Below, one piece after another: positions 8,683 to 17,829 of a DNA stretch of 64,000 nt (position 1 is its first letter; the number at the start of each line of letters is the position of its first letter). The notes beneath the pieces were generated by a model. It saw only the letters and a list, made by a program, of their open reading frames with translations. It was not told the DNA's origin and made no database searches. This DNA is from Actinophytocola sp049647105. Its GTDB lineage: Bacteria > Actinomycetota > Actinomycetes > Mycobacteriales > Pseudonocardiaceae. The position numbers and the translations under genes are program-made. The stretch spans positions 37,743 to 101,742 of the forward strand of contig NZ_JBARWZ010000036.1 in the NCBI RefSeq assembly GCF_049647105.1, given 5' to 3'.

Positions 8683-9840
8683 ATGCGGATCGTGAACGTC
8701 ACGACGGCCGTGGTGGCCTACCACGGTCAGGCCACACTGGTGCGGATCGACACCGACGAGGGCATCAGCGGGTTCGGCGAGGCCAATCCCGATGCCGGCG
8801 CGGGCGCCGTCGTCGGCATGATCAACGATCTGACGCCCCTTCTGATCGGCGAGGACCCGCGCAACGTCGAGCGGTGCTGGGAGAAGCTGCGCCGCAGCAG
8901 GGTTTTCGCTGGCGCCCAGGGAGGGGTGTTCGTGATCGCCCTGTCCGGGATCGAGCTCGCGCTGTGGGACCTCGCAGGCAAGGCCGAGGGCCAGCCGGTC
9001 CACCGGCTGCTCGGCGGGAAGTTCCGCAACCGGATCCGCCTCTACGCCGACTGCGGCGACGGCGACGACCCAGCGGGCTCGATCACCGGGTGCGTCGACC
9101 GAGCTCAACGGTTGGTCGCCGAAGGCTTCACCGCCATCAAGTTCGACATCGACGACCTCCACCACCCTGACAAGTTCGACGACTTCAACCACACGATCAA
9201 CGCCGCCGAGCTGCGATCGATGGTCGAGCGCGTGGCAGCCGTCCGGGAAGCGATCGGACCTGACGTCGATCTGGCCATGGACCTGCACGCCCGCTACGAC
9301 GTGCCGAGCGCATGCCGGATCTCGTGGGAGCTCGAGCCGTTCAACCTGATGTGGCTCGAGGAGCCGCTGCCGGCGGAGAACGTCGACGCCCTGGTGCGGG
9401 TGCGCGCACAGACCCGCACCCCGATCTGCGCGGGCGAGAACCTCTACCTGCGGTGGGGATTCCGCGAGCTGCTCGAACGCGGAGCCGTGGACGTCATCGA
9501 GCCGGACGTGCCGAAGTGCGGTGGCCTCGCCGAGGCCAAGAAGATCGCCAACCTCGCGGAGCTGCACTACATTCCCTTCGCACCGCACCTGGTGTCGACG
9601 CCGCTGGGCACGATGGCCACGTCACACCAGTGCGCGGCGATCCCCAACTTCTTCGTCCAGGAATGGCACGCCCTCGAGGAACGCGCGGTGTGGGACAGCT
9701 ACGTCCACGCCCCTGACGGGAGCGGCTCGATCGTCAAGGACGGCTACATCACCCTTCCCGACACTCCCGGCATCGGCGTCGAGCTCGACATGGACGGCGT
9801 CCGGGCACACGCCATTGCGGGCTACGGAGTGTTCGAGTAG
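8683..9840 (+). CDS. mandelate racemase/muconate lactonizing family sugar-acid dehydratase
   Basis: This 385-residue enolase-superfamily enzyme has an N-terminal capping domain and a TIM-type barrel. Metal ligands are seen at D200 (AMDLHARYD), E226 (WLEEPLP) and E252 (CAGENL); H202 in the D-x-H arrangement is the general acid of the mannonate/galactonate dehydratase subgroup, and K153 sits in AIKFD. The predicted reaction is Mg-dependent dehydration of an aldonic or uronic-type acid to a 2-keto-3-deoxy acid. A GGGAGAG ribosome site precedes the ATG. It is transcribed away from the FCD regulator, a common arrangement for sugar-acid pathways. The precise substrate cannot be read from sequence. 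Confidence 0.85.
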   Translation: MRIVNVTTAVVAYHGQATLVRIDTDEGISGFGEANPDAGAGAVVGMINDLTPLLIGEDPRNVERCWEKLRRSRVFAGAQGGVFVIALSGIELALWDLAGKAEGQPVHRLLGGKFRNRIRLYADCGDGDDPAGSITGCVDRAQRLVAEGFTAIKFDIDDLHHPDKFDDFNHTINAAELRSMVERVAAVREAIGPDVDLAMDLHARYDVPSACRISWELEPFNLMWLEEPLPAENVDALVRVRAQTRTPICAGENLYLRWGFRELLERGAVDVIEPDVPKCGGLAEAKKIANLAELHYIPFAPHLVSTPLGTMATSHQCAAIPNFFVQEWHALEERAVWDSYVHAPDGSGSIVKDGYITLPDTPGIGVELDMDGVRAHAIAGYGVFE

Positions 9841-9973
9841 CGGAGCCGATGCCACGACCACAGCACCTCACGCCGCGAACCTGGCCCGGTGCGGGTTGGC
9901 CGGGTTCTGGCAGAATTCGCGGTGCGGGCGAGTATCCACATCGGACCCATTACCGAGGTTGGCGCCACCGGCG

Positions 9974-10004
9974 GGTGCGCATCGTCCGATGAACGATGCG
10001 CACC
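9974..10004. terminator. strong 12-bp stem-loop in a convergent gap
   Basis: GGTGCGCATCGT and ACGATGCGCACC form a perfect 12-bp stem with the 7-base loop CCGATGA. The hairpin lies in the 298-base gap (9841-10138) between the convergent dehydratase and IclR genes, about 134 bases after the dehydratase stop. It most likely serves as a bidirectional terminator, though its length is unusual. I see nothing else in the gap. Confidence 0.6.
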
Positions 10005-10138
10005 GGCTACTCGACTCCACGATCGTACGCACGGCCCTGGCCAGCAGCGATCCCAACGTCACCTTGGGCACCGCGCCGGCTGGCCGTCCGGACGGACCAC
10101 TCGCCTGGTGTTGCGGCCGAAACCCACCGGACCAGAAC

Positions 10139-10885
10139 TCAACCGCCCCGCAGCATGTCCGAGATCCGCTCAGCGGCGGCAACCGCCACCGGCCCGTAGG
10201 TGTCCCGCGCCGCCCCGTCCAGCCGAGCCCTGGGCCCGCACACACTGAGACAAGCGAACGCACGCGAGTTGCGCCCGGTGATCGGAGCCGCCACAGCCGC
10301 CGCATACGTGTCGCGTTCACCGGAACTGTCGGTGTAGCCCCGGACCCGGTCGATGGCCAGCACGTCGACCAGCGCCGCGCGGTCCTGAAGAGTCCGGTCG
10401 GTCAGCGGGGTGAGCTCGACCTGCGACAGGTAGTGGTCGAGCTCCGCCTCGCCGAAGGTCATCAGGATCGCCCTGCCGGACGCGCCGGCGTACAGCGGGG
10501 CGCGGCGCCCCACCTCGATGGTCATCCGCACGTCCTGCCTGCTTTCGACCTGTGCGACGTACACGCGCTGGTTGCCGATGGCGAACGTGAGCGTCACCGT
10601 CTCACCGGTGGCGTCGCGCAGGTCCTCCATCACCGGCAACGCCAGTGACCGGACGTCGACCGTGCCGAGCGCGGCGAGGCTCAGCTCGGTGACGCGCGGC
10701 CCGAGCCGGTACTTGCCGCGCTCGTGCTCCCTGGTCGTCATCCCCGACTTGGTCAACGCCTCCAGCACCCGGTGCACGGCACTCTTCGGCAGTTCCAGGC
10801 GCTGGGCGACGTCGGTGATCCCCAGCTCGGGGTCCCCGTCCGTGAAGCACATCAGCACGGCTGTGACCCGCTCAACCGACTGCAT
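10139..10885 (-). CDS. IclR-family transcriptional regulator
   Basis: The 248-residue protein has the IclR architecture: an N-terminal winged helix (residues 1-65, LGITDVAQRLELPKSAVHRV) and a C-terminal GAF-like effector domain from about residue 80. It starts 27 bases downstream of the OYE-type gene on the same strand, so the two are probably cotranscribed. It is the only regulator near the large catabolic operon starting at 13 kb and is its most likely controller, possibly through the dyad in the 12980-12993 promoter spacer. The effector is unknown. Confidence 0.9.
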   Translation of the reverse strand: MQSVERVTAVLMCFTDGDPELGITDVAQRLELPKSAVHRVLEALTKSGMTTREHERGKYRLGPRVTELSLAALGTVDVRSLALPVMEDLRDATGETVTLTFAIGNQRVYVAQVESRQDVRMTIEVGRRAPLYAGASGRAILMTFGEAELDHYLSQVELTPLTDRTLQDRAALVDVLAIDRVRGYTDSSGERDTYAAAVAAPITGRNSRAFACLSVCGPRARLDGAARDTYGPVAVAAAERISDMLRGG

Positions 10886-10912
10886 GCTTGTCCCCTTCGG
10901 ACTCGTTCGGGT

Positions 10913-12898
10913 TCACAGTTGCCCGCGCAACGGGGCTTCGGCGGCGCGCACCGCCGCGGTACGCGCCACGGTCAGGCCAGCAAGCCTGCCATCGAACGCG
11001 GCTTCCAGCGCGGTGCGGGGAGTATATGCGTCGCCGACGACGGTGCCGTCGGCCGCGTGTCGCGCGAGGTCAGGGCAGGCGAGCGGCGGCCGGACGAACA
11101 CGACCGAGTCCACGCCGCCGATCCGTTGTTCCTGCCAGGACAGCGGGTCGGTGCACACCAGGTCCGCACCCGCCATCCGAGCGGGCGTCCGCATCAGCAC
11201 CGCGCTGAAACCCCGGCCCCGCAAGCGCTCCAGCAGCGCGGGCCGGGAGTAGACCGGCACCCGCCACGACAGCGCCGCGCGGTCGGTGACGAGCGTGACC
11301 CGCCTGCCGTGCGTCAGCAGCAGGTCGGCCAGCGCGAGTGCGGTCGTGGTGCCGTCCTCGTCGACGAGCACCACGTGCCCGCCCGTCGCCCCGGGGTCGG
11401 ACACCGCCTGGCGCAACGGGATCGCGGGGAAGCCCGCAGGCGGCGCCGGGTCCCGGCCACCCGTGGCGACCACCACGTGGTCCCACCCGTCGGCGAGCAG
11501 CGCCGCGTCGGCCGTGGTGTCGAGCCGGACGTCCACGCCCGCGTGCCGGACCGTCCGTGCCAGCTGGTCGATCATCTGCCCGAACCTGGCACGCATCGGC
11601 AGCAGGGCGGCGAACCGCAGCGCCCCACCCAGCTCCGGCTCCGCCTCGACGAGCGTCACCTCGTGTCCAGAGGACGCGGCGGCACCCGCCGCCTCGAGGC
11701 CGGACGGCCCGCCGCCGACGACGAGCACCCGCAGGTTTGGACCGGTCCTGGCCGCCGCCCGAAGAGCCGCCCACTCCCGTTCGAACCCGGCCTCCGGGTT
11801 GACCACACAGCTGATCGGCAGGCCCAGTTCGAGCCGGCCTGCGCAACCCTGGTTGCAGGCGATGCACTCGCGGACCGGCGTGACATCGCCGTCCCGGTCG
11901 CGGGCGACGAGGTCCGGCGCCGCGATGTGCGGACGTGCGAGCGCGACCAGGTCCGCGCTGCCGTCGGCGACCAGCTGACGGGCGTTGTCGAGGTCGTCGA
12001 CCCGGCACACCGCGAGGACGGCGAGGTCCGGGAACTCCTTCTTGAACGCCGATGGCAGGTGGCGGAACGGCAGGGGAGGGAAGCTCATGTCCGCCATCTG
12101 TGTCGCCACGCTCGCGGTCGCGACGTACGCGGAGTGGCTCACGTGCAGGACGTCGATCGGGTGGTCGGCGACGAGCAGTTCGGTCGCCGACAGCATCTGG
12201 TCCAGGTCGAGGCCGCCGGGCAGGAACTCGTCCCCGCTGATCCGCACGATCAACGGCAGCTCGGGAACGGCGGCGACCACCGCGTCCAGCACCTCCCGCG
12301 CGAACCGCAGCCGGTTGGTCAGGCTGCCGCCGTAGCCGTCGGTGCGGTGGTTGGACGCGGGGGAGAGGAACTGCTGCGGCAGGTGTCCGTGCCCGAGGTG
12401 GACCTCGACCGCGTCCACGCCGGCCTCCTCGACCCGGCGCGCGGCGGCGGCGAACGCGGCGACGACCTCCGCGATCTCCCCGGTGGTCATCTGGTGTGGC
12501 ATGGCCGCGGTCGGCGACCACGGGATCGGCGAGGCGCCCCACGGTGCGGTGAGCACGAGATGGCTGCCGGCCTGGCGGCCGACGTGCAGCAGTTGCGCGG
12601 CGAGCTTCGCGCCCTCGGCGTGCACGGTGGCCACCAGTTCGGACAGCGACGCGACGATCCGGTCGTCGGCCGCCGACACGGTGTTCGTGCGTCCGAGGCT
12701 CGTCGCGTGTACCCGCATACCTTCCGTGATGATCAGGCCGACGCCCCCGGCCGCGCGTGCCCGGTGGTAGGCGAGATGGCGTGGTGAGAACCCGCCGTCG
12801 ACGGCGAAATTGGTCGTGTGAGCAGGCATGACGATGCGGTTCCGCAACTCGAGCCTGCCGGCGCGGACCCGTTGGTGGAGATCACCGGGAGTGTTCAT
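10913..12898 (-). CDS. OYE-type NADH:flavin oxidoreductase with Fe-S and FAD domains (dienoyl-CoA reductase/TMADH-like)
   Basis: The 661-residue protein has the domain order of 2,4-dienoyl-CoA reductase and trimethylamine dehydrogenase: an FMN barrel (1-330), a 4Fe-4S motif with four cysteines C345, C348, C352 and C364 (CIACNQGC plus C), and an FAD/NAD(P)-type domain beginning VLVVGGGPSG (about 392). It carries the HLGHGHLPQQFLSP barrel motif of the family. The role would be hydride transfer to an unsaturated acid or oxidative C-N cleavage. GAGAGGAG precedes the ATG. It diverges from the operon that contains a second copy of this enzyme type, so the two may act at different steps of one pathway. 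Confidence 0.88.
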   Translation of the reverse strand: MNTPGDLHQRVRAGRLELRNRIVMPAHTTNFAVDGGFSPRHLAYHRARAAGGVGLIITEGMRVHATSLGRTNTVSAADDRIVASLSELVATVHAEGAKLAAQLLHVGRQAGSHLVLTAPWGASPIPWSPTAAMPHQMTTGEIAEVVAAFAAAARRVEEAGVDAVEVHLGHGHLPQQFLSPASNHRTDGYGGSLTNRLRFAREVLDAVVAAVPELPLIVRISGDEFLPGGLDLDQMLSATELLVADHPIDVLHVSHSAYVATASVATQMADMSFPPLPFRHLPSAFKKEFPDLAVLAVCRVDDLDNARQLVADGSADLVALARPHIAAPDLVARDRDGDVTPVRECIACNQGCAGRLELGLPISCVVNPEAGFEREWAALRAAARTGPNLRVLVVGGGPSGLEAAGAAASSGHEVTLVEAEPELGGALRFAALLPMRARFGQMIDQLARTVRHAGVDVRLDTTADAALLADGWDHVVVATGGRDPAPPAGFPAIPLRQAVSDPGATGGHVVLVDEDGTTTALALADLLLTHGRRVTLVTDRAALSWRVPVYSRPALLERLRGRGFSAVLMRTPARMAGADLVCTDPLSWQEQRIGGVDSVVFVRPPLACPDLARHAADGTVVGDAYTPRTALEAAFDGRLAGLTVARTAAVRAAEAPLRGQL

Positions 12899-12971
12899 CC
12901 GCGACTCCTCTCAGGGGTGGGAGCGACTCGGCGGCCAACCGTTACGGCGAGGTTGCGTTCGGTTCCGGGGG

Positions 12972-13000
12972 TTGACAGTGCTCCGGAAGGAGCGTCAAAT
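12972..13000 (+). promoter_or_regulatory. promoter of the 13 kb catabolic operon with a dyad in its spacer
   Basis: TTGACA (12972-12977) and TCAAAT (12995-13000) are 17 bases apart. The spacer contains the dyad GCTCC-GGAA-GGAGC (12980-12993), so a regulator bound there would sit exactly between the promoter boxes. It lies in the 157-base divergent gap between the OYE/IclR unit and the solute-binding gene. IclR is the nearest candidate regulator. Confidence 0.55.
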
Positions 13001-13055
13001 CTGGAACAACTTAATCATCTTTTCCCGCTCAGCGGAACACCCTAGAGGATGCGCG

Positions 13056-14717
13056 ATGATCAAACCCTGGTTAGATCGGTCAGTCGGAGCGACTCGCGGG
13101 GCCAGGAGGGGCCGCGCGGCCGGTGCGCTCGCGGTCGCCGTCGCGCTGGTCGCGACCGCATGCGGGGGCACGTCCGGCGGCGGTGGTTCCGCCGGGGCGT
13201 CCGCGACGTTCACCTACGCACTGACCGGGCTCCCGACGAGCCTCGACCCCGCCGACTACCAGGGCGACCCGTCCCGCAACATCGGCTTCGAGCTGGCCAG
13301 CTCGCTGTTCCGCTGGGACACCGAGAAGCTGCCCAACCAGGGCTGCGACGAGCTCGCCAACGTCGACCAGCTCACCGGTCAGCTCGCCGAGTCCTACGAG
13401 CGCAGCACGGATGGCAAGGTCGTCACGGTCAAGCTGCGTGACGCCACGAGCGCGGCGGGTAACAAGCTGACCTCGGCCGACGTGAAGTGGACCTTCGACC
13501 GGCTGATCGCGCTCGAGGTCGGCACGCCCAACACGCTGATGCAGGACGTCGCCGACTACGCCGCCGACCCGATCAAGGTCGTCGACGACAAGACCTTCGA
13601 GATCCAGCTGGACGCGGCGGGTGCGATGGACCTCGCGATCCTCACCTGGGCACAGTTCAGGATCCTGGACAGCACCGACGTCAAGGCCCACGTCACCGAC
13701 GCGGACCCGTGGGCCAAGGAGTACCTGGTCAACCACTCCGCGAGCTTCGGCCCGTGGACGCAGGAGCCAGGTGACTTCGTCTCCGGCGACCGCCTCACCC
13801 TCACCGCCAACAAGAACTACAAGGCCGAGCGGGGTGACGTGACCAAGCTGGTGTTCCTGTCGGTGCCGGACGCGTCCAGCCGCGCGCAGCTGGTGTCCAC
13901 CGGCAACGCCAACTACGGCACCGGTCTGCAGTACGAGCAGTACGCCCAGCTGAAGGACACGCCGGGTGTCGACGTGCAGACCTGTGCGTCCGCCGACCGC
14001 ATCCCGCTGGTGCTCAACGCCAAGGACCCGAACCTTGGCAAGCCAGAGGTGCGCAGGGCGATCTCGCTCGCCGTCGACCGGAAGTCCATTGTGGACGCGG
14101 TCTACCGCGGCTTCAACAAGCCGGCCACCGGCGGGCTGAGCCACGCCTACGGCATCGAGAACACCGAGAAGGGCACCTACAGCCACGACGTCGCGGAGGC
14201 CAAGAAGCTGATGAGCGAGGCGGGCGTCGGGAACATCCCGATCACGCTGCACATCAGCCCGAGCCGCCCCGGCCCGGAGGCCGAGCAGATCGCGATCCTG
14301 CTGCAGAGCCAGCTCAAGGAGATCGGCATCGACGTGAAGATCCAGACGGTCGCGAGCGCCACCGAGATCAACACGATCTTCCACGACGGCACGTTCCAGG
14401 CACTGCTGTACCTGGAGCCGCCCGCGGTCGCCGACCCGTACTACTCGGTCTTCCTCTACAACTCGTCGTTCTCGAAGCTGAACACCTACGGCTACGCCAA
14501 CCCCGAGCTGGACGACCTGGCCAAGCAGATCGGCGTGATGTCGCCTGGCGAGGACCGCGACCAGCTCGCCGCCGAGGCCGGTGAGCAGATCGTGCAGAAC
14601 CCGCCGTTCATCTACCTGGTGGACCGCGACTTCGTGCACGCGGTGCGCGAGGGGTTCACCAACTATCAGCACGCCCCCAACGGGGAGATGTTCGTCTACA
14701 CGCTCAAGCAGGGATGA
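13056..14717 (+). CDS. family 5 (peptide/nickel-type) ABC transporter solute-binding lipoprotein
   Basis: The 553-residue SBP_bac_5 protein has a cationic N-terminus, a hydrophobic segment and a lipobox LVATAC, so it is a membrane-anchored lipoprotein. The body shows the DppA/OppA pattern (LPTSLDPADY near the start, DVKWTFDRL, RRAISLAVDR). AGAGG at 13044-13048 sets the ATG at 13056. It is the first gene of a long coupled operon that also encodes the matching permeases and ATPases (19.3-23.0 kb). In catabolic clusters this family often carries non-peptide solutes. The downstream OYE gene overlaps its stop by ATGA. Confidence 0.9.
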   Translation: MIKPWLDRSVGATRGARRGRAAGALAVAVALVATACGGTSGGGGSAGASATFTYALTGLPTSLDPADYQGDPSRNIGFELASSLFRWDTEKLPNQGCDELANVDQLTGQLAESYERSTDGKVVTVKLRDATSAAGNKLTSADVKWTFDRLIALEVGTPNTLMQDVADYAADPIKVVDDKTFEIQLDAAGAMDLAILTWAQFRILDSTDVKAHVTDADPWAKEYLVNHSASFGPWTQEPGDFVSGDRLTLTANKNYKAERGDVTKLVFLSVPDASSRAQLVSTGNANYGTGLQYEQYAQLKDTPGVDVQTCASADRIPLVLNAKDPNLGKPEVRRAISLAVDRKSIVDAVYRGFNKPATGGLSHAYGIENTEKGTYSHDVAEAKKLMSEAGVGNIPITLHISPSRPGPEAEQIAILLQSQLKEIGIDVKIQTVASATEINTIFHDGTFQALLYLEPPAVADPYYSVFLYNSSFSKLNTYGYANPELDDLAKQIGVMSPGEDRDQLAAEAGEQIVQNPPFIYLVDRDFVHAVREGFTNYQHAPNGEMFVYTLKQG

Positions 14718-16717
14718 CGACAGCAGTGACCGAGTACCCGAACCTGTTCTCACCACAGAAGATCGGACCCAGGACCGCCAAGAACCGGGTCTGGATGACC
14801 GCGCACAGCACGCAGCTCGTGAAGGACCACAACTTCACCGAGGAACACGTGCACTACTACGCGGAACGGGCCCGCGGCGGGGTCGGCGTCATCACCATGG
14901 AGGCGATGGCCGTCCACCCGACGACCCAGCCGTACAAGGGGAAGATCTTCGCGTTCGACCCAGCCGTGGTGCCCAACTACAAGTTGCTGGCCGCCGCCGT
15001 GCACGAGCACGGGACGCTGCTGCTCGCCCAGCCGTGGCACCGAGGCAGGGAGACCAGCGGCACGGTCAACCGGCTGCCGGTGTGGGCGCCGTCGTCGGTG
15101 CCATGCACGGTGTACCGGGAGATGCCGCACGTCCTCACCCACGACGAGATCGACGAGCTGATCCAGGGTTACGTCCTCGCCGCGCGGTACGCGGTGGAGG
15201 GCGACCTGGACGGGGTCGAGGTGCACGGGCTCGCGCACGGGTACCTGCTCGGCCAGTTCCTGTCGCCCGCGACCAACCACCGGACCGACTCCTACGGCGG
15301 GAGCTTCGAGAACCGGCTGCGGCTGATCGTGGACATCATCGAGCGGACCAGGGCGGAGACCGGCCGGGACCGGATCGTGGGTGTCCGGATCAACGGCAGC
15401 GACGGCGACGTCCCCGGCGGACTGTCCAACGCGGACTGGGTGGCGATCGCCAGGGCACTGGCGGACACCGGGCTGATCGACTACATCTCGGTCACCCAGG
15501 GCACCTACATCGAGCGGATGAACATCTACGGCGCCACCCCGAAACCGGCCGGGTTCCAGATCGAGGACACCGGCAGGATCAAGGCGGCGGTGCCGGAGCT
15601 GCCGGTCGTGGTGGCGGGCCGGATGAACACCCCGGAGATCGCCGAGCAGGCGCTCGCGGCCGGCAAGGCCGACATGATCGGCATGGCACGCACGCTGATC
15701 GCCGACCCTGAGTGGCCCAACAAGGCCCAGCGGGGCAAGGCGAACACGATCCGGCCGTGCGTCGGCGCGAACTGGTGCATGGCGTCGATCGTCAACTCGC
15801 CGCTCGCGTGCGTGCACAACCCGGCCGTCGGCCGGGAGCGCCAGCTCGGCGTCGGCACGCTCACGGAGGCGCCGCGTCACAAGCGGGTCGCGGTCGTCGG
15901 CGGCGGGCCGGGTGGCATGCGGGCCGCGCTGACCGCCGCCCAGCGCGGGCACCACGTCACGCTGTTCGAGCAGGAGTCCGAACTGGGCGGTCAGGTGCGG
16001 CTGATCGGCAGGTCGGAGACCTACGCCGAGTGGCAGGGCATCACCGACTGGCTGATCTCCCAGCTCGGGGAGAGCACGGTGGACGTCAAGCTGACGCACC
16101 GGGTCGGGCCGGGAGAGCTGGACGCCGGGTACGACGAGGTCGTCATCGCGACCGGCTCCACGCCGCTCAAGCACGGCTGGAGCAGCCTGCACCCCGCGTC
16201 GTGGGGTGACGGGTCGATCGTGCCGGGTGCCGACCAGTGGAACGTGTACTCGGTCAACGAGATCCTGTCCGGCAGGGCCGAGGCCGGGCCCCGGGTGATG
16301 ATCTTCGACGACACCGGCGCACGCCAGCCGCTGGTGGCCGCCGAGTACCTCGCCGACCGCCGCCACGAGGTCGTGATCGTCACCAGGCTGCCGCAGGTCT
16401 CGCCGGACCTCGAGGCCAGCCGCGACCTGCAGGCCACCTACCGCCGCGTGCGGGGCAAGGGCATCACGTTCGTCACCGACCACGAGATCGCCTCGATCGT
16501 CGAGGACTCGGTGGTGCTGCGCGATGTCTGGACGGGCACGACCACCACACACGATTCGGTCGACGCCGTGGTGCTGAGCACGGGCAACGCCGCGGACGAC
16601 GCGTTGTTCCACGAGCTCAAGGGAAAGACGTCGGTGCGGGCGATCGGCGACTGCGTGTCGCCGCGCCGCATCTTCAACGCCATCTGGGAAGGCGAACTCG
16701 CCGGACGGGAGATCTAA
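14714..16717 (+). CDS. OYE-type oxidoreductase, TMADH/N-methyl-amine demethylase-like, with one Fe-S cysteine replaced
   Basis: This 667-residue protein has an FMN barrel (1-345) followed by a Rossmann-type FAD domain starting VAVVGGGPGG (about 392-401). The barrel contains HGLAHGYLLGQFLSP. The iron-sulphur loop reads RPCVGANWC followed by C366, giving C349, C355 and C366, with Ala at 352 where the second cluster cysteine normally is. A cluster could be absent, atypical or completed by another ligand. Relatives with a CVGAN loop include demethylase-like enzymes as I recall them. It is translationally coupled to the binding protein gene, so it probably acts early on the imported substrate. Confidence 0.87.
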   Translation: MTTAVTEYPNLFSPQKIGPRTAKNRVWMTAHSTQLVKDHNFTEEHVHYYAERARGGVGVITMEAMAVHPTTQPYKGKIFAFDPAVVPNYKLLAAAVHEHGTLLLAQPWHRGRETSGTVNRLPVWAPSSVPCTVYREMPHVLTHDEIDELIQGYVLAARYAVEGDLDGVEVHGLAHGYLLGQFLSPATNHRTDSYGGSFENRLRLIVDIIERTRAETGRDRIVGVRINGSDGDVPGGLSNADWVAIARALADTGLIDYISVTQGTYIERMNIYGATPKPAGFQIEDTGRIKAAVPELPVVVAGRMNTPEIAEQALAAGKADMIGMARTLIADPEWPNKAQRGKANTIRPCVGANWCMASIVNSPLACVHNPAVGRERQLGVGTLTEAPRHKRVAVVGGGPGGMRAALTAAQRGHHVTLFEQESELGGQVRLIGRSETYAEWQGITDWLISQLGESTVDVKLTHRVGPGELDAGYDEVVIATGSTPLKHGWSSLHPASWGDGSIVPGADQWNVYSVNEILSGRAEAGPRVMIFDDTGARQPLVAAEYLADRRHEVVIVTRLPQVSPDLEASRDLQATYRRVRGKGITFVTDHEIASIVEDSVVLRDVWTGTTTTHDSVDAVVLSTGNAADDALFHELKGKTSVRAIGDCVSPRRIFNAIWEGELAGREI

Positions 16718-16720
16718 CAC

Positions 16721-17104
16721 ATGACCAGCACGGAACTCACGGGCGAGGAGATCGTCGAGCAGGCGAAGGCCCGCCGCGGCGGCAAGCTGCTGCCGGTGCA
16801 CGAGCTGATGGCCGAGGTCGACCCGCAGATCCTGCGCCGCTACGACCAGCTCACGGCGGAGCTGCTGTTCCCGGAGGAGCCCAAGGCGCTGGACCTCAAG
16901 ACGCACTACCTCGTGCTGGTGGGCGTCACCACCGCGGTCAAGGGCGACCCGGACGGGGTCATCTGGTCGGCCAAGCGCGCCATGCAGCACGGCGCGAGCC
17001 GCCGCGAGGTGCTCGAGGCGGTGCTGCTCTCCGGGCTGCCCGGCGGCATGCCCACGATCGAGGAGGCCACGCACGCGCTCAAGAAGGTCTTCGACGAGTC
17101 GTGA
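16721..17104 (+). CDS. carboxymuconolactone decarboxylase (CMD)-family protein
   Basis: The 127-residue all-helical protein matches the CMD/AhpD fold by length and by the segment ending SAKRAMQHGASRREVLEAVLLSGLPGG. It lacks the CxxC pair of AhpD-type peroxidase partners, so a redox role is unlikely. It is closer to gamma-carboxymuconolactone decarboxylase-type members. It begins 3 bases after the OYE stop and overlaps the next gene by GTGA. A role in decarboxylation or lactone chemistry within this pathway is an inference. Confidence 0.75.
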   Translation: MTSTELTGEEIVEQAKARRGGKLLPVHELMAEVDPQILRRYDQLTAELLFPEEPKALDLKTHYLVLVGVTTAVKGDPDGVIWSAKRAMQHGASRREVLEAVLLSGLPGGMPTIEEATHALKKVFDES

Positions 17105-17829
17105 CCACCTTCTCCCTGCTCGTCGCCGACCCGTCCGGTGTGGACATCCCGCTGCCGGTCACCCCGGCACGCGTGTACAACCTGGGCTCGGCCACCGTCG
17201 ACGCGTCGTCGGCGGTGGCCCACCAGGAGGAGGTCGCCGACGTCGGCGTGCGGATCGCGTTCGACATCCCGGCGCCGAGGATCTACCCGATGGCGGTCAG
17301 CTCGGTCACCACCGACACCACGGTCGGTGTGCACAGCGCCGCCACGTCCGGTGAGGCCGAGCTGGTGCTGGTCGTCCACGACGGCGAGCTGTACCTCGGG
17401 GTCGGTTCCGACCACACCGACCGGGAGCTGGAGCGGCAGAGCATCATCTGGTCCAAGCAGTACAGCCCGAGCGTGCTCGGGGCCAGGGTGTGGCGCTGGG
17501 CGGACGTCGAAACACGCTGGCCGGCGCTCGTGCTGGAGTCCACGGTGGACGGTGAGCTGTACCAGAGCTCGCTCGCGTCGGTCTTCCTGCCACCGAGGCA
17601 GATCCTCGGGATCCTCGCAGAACGGGTGACCACGCTCCCGGACTCCTACCTCGTCTACTGCGGCACCTACACCAGCATCGACAGGACGATCCGGTTCGGC
17701 ACGACGTGGACCGCGACGCTGCGCGATCCCGACGGTGACGACCGGCTCGACCTCGGCTACGACGTGGTGAACCTGCTCGGCGAGATCGAGCAGGGCTACC
17801 GGGTGCCGCTGCGGCCGGAGGAGGGCTGA
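17101..17829 (+). CDS. DUF2848 family protein (fumarylacetoacetase-like)
   Basis: The 242-residue protein from GTG 17101 resembles DUF2848, a family related in fold to fumarylacetoacetate hydrolases. The most recognisable stretch is LYLGVGSDHTDRELE, with acidic and histidine residues likely to bind metal, followed by the conserved SKQYSP region. The function of the family is not established. In this operon, next to a maleate-isomerase-like gene, it might hydrolyse a C-C bond or amide in a ring-opened intermediate. The start overlaps the CMD stop by 4 bases and its stop overlaps the next ATG by one base. Confidence 0.7.
   Translation: MTTFSLLVADPSGVDIPLPVTPARVYNLGSATVDASSAVAHQEEVADVGVRIAFDIPAPRIYPMAVSSVTTDTTVGVHSAATSGEAELVLVVHDGELYLGVGSDHTDRELERQSIIWSKQYSPSVLGARVWRWADVETRWPALVLESTVDGELYQSSLASVFLPPRQILGILAERVTTLPDSYLVYCGTYTSIDRTIRFGTTWTATLRDPDGDDRLDLGYDVVNLLGEIEQGYRVPLRPEEG

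Noticed and set aside
9868..10320. Minus-strand open frame of 150 codons across the convergent gap
   Set aside because: It overlaps the IclR gene end, contains the perfect hairpin and shows no domain.
10724..12787. Plus-strand open frame of about 690 codons over the first OYE-type gene
   Set aside because: The product is Arg/Gln/His-rich without any motif; the minus-strand gene has FMN, Fe-S and FAD motifs.
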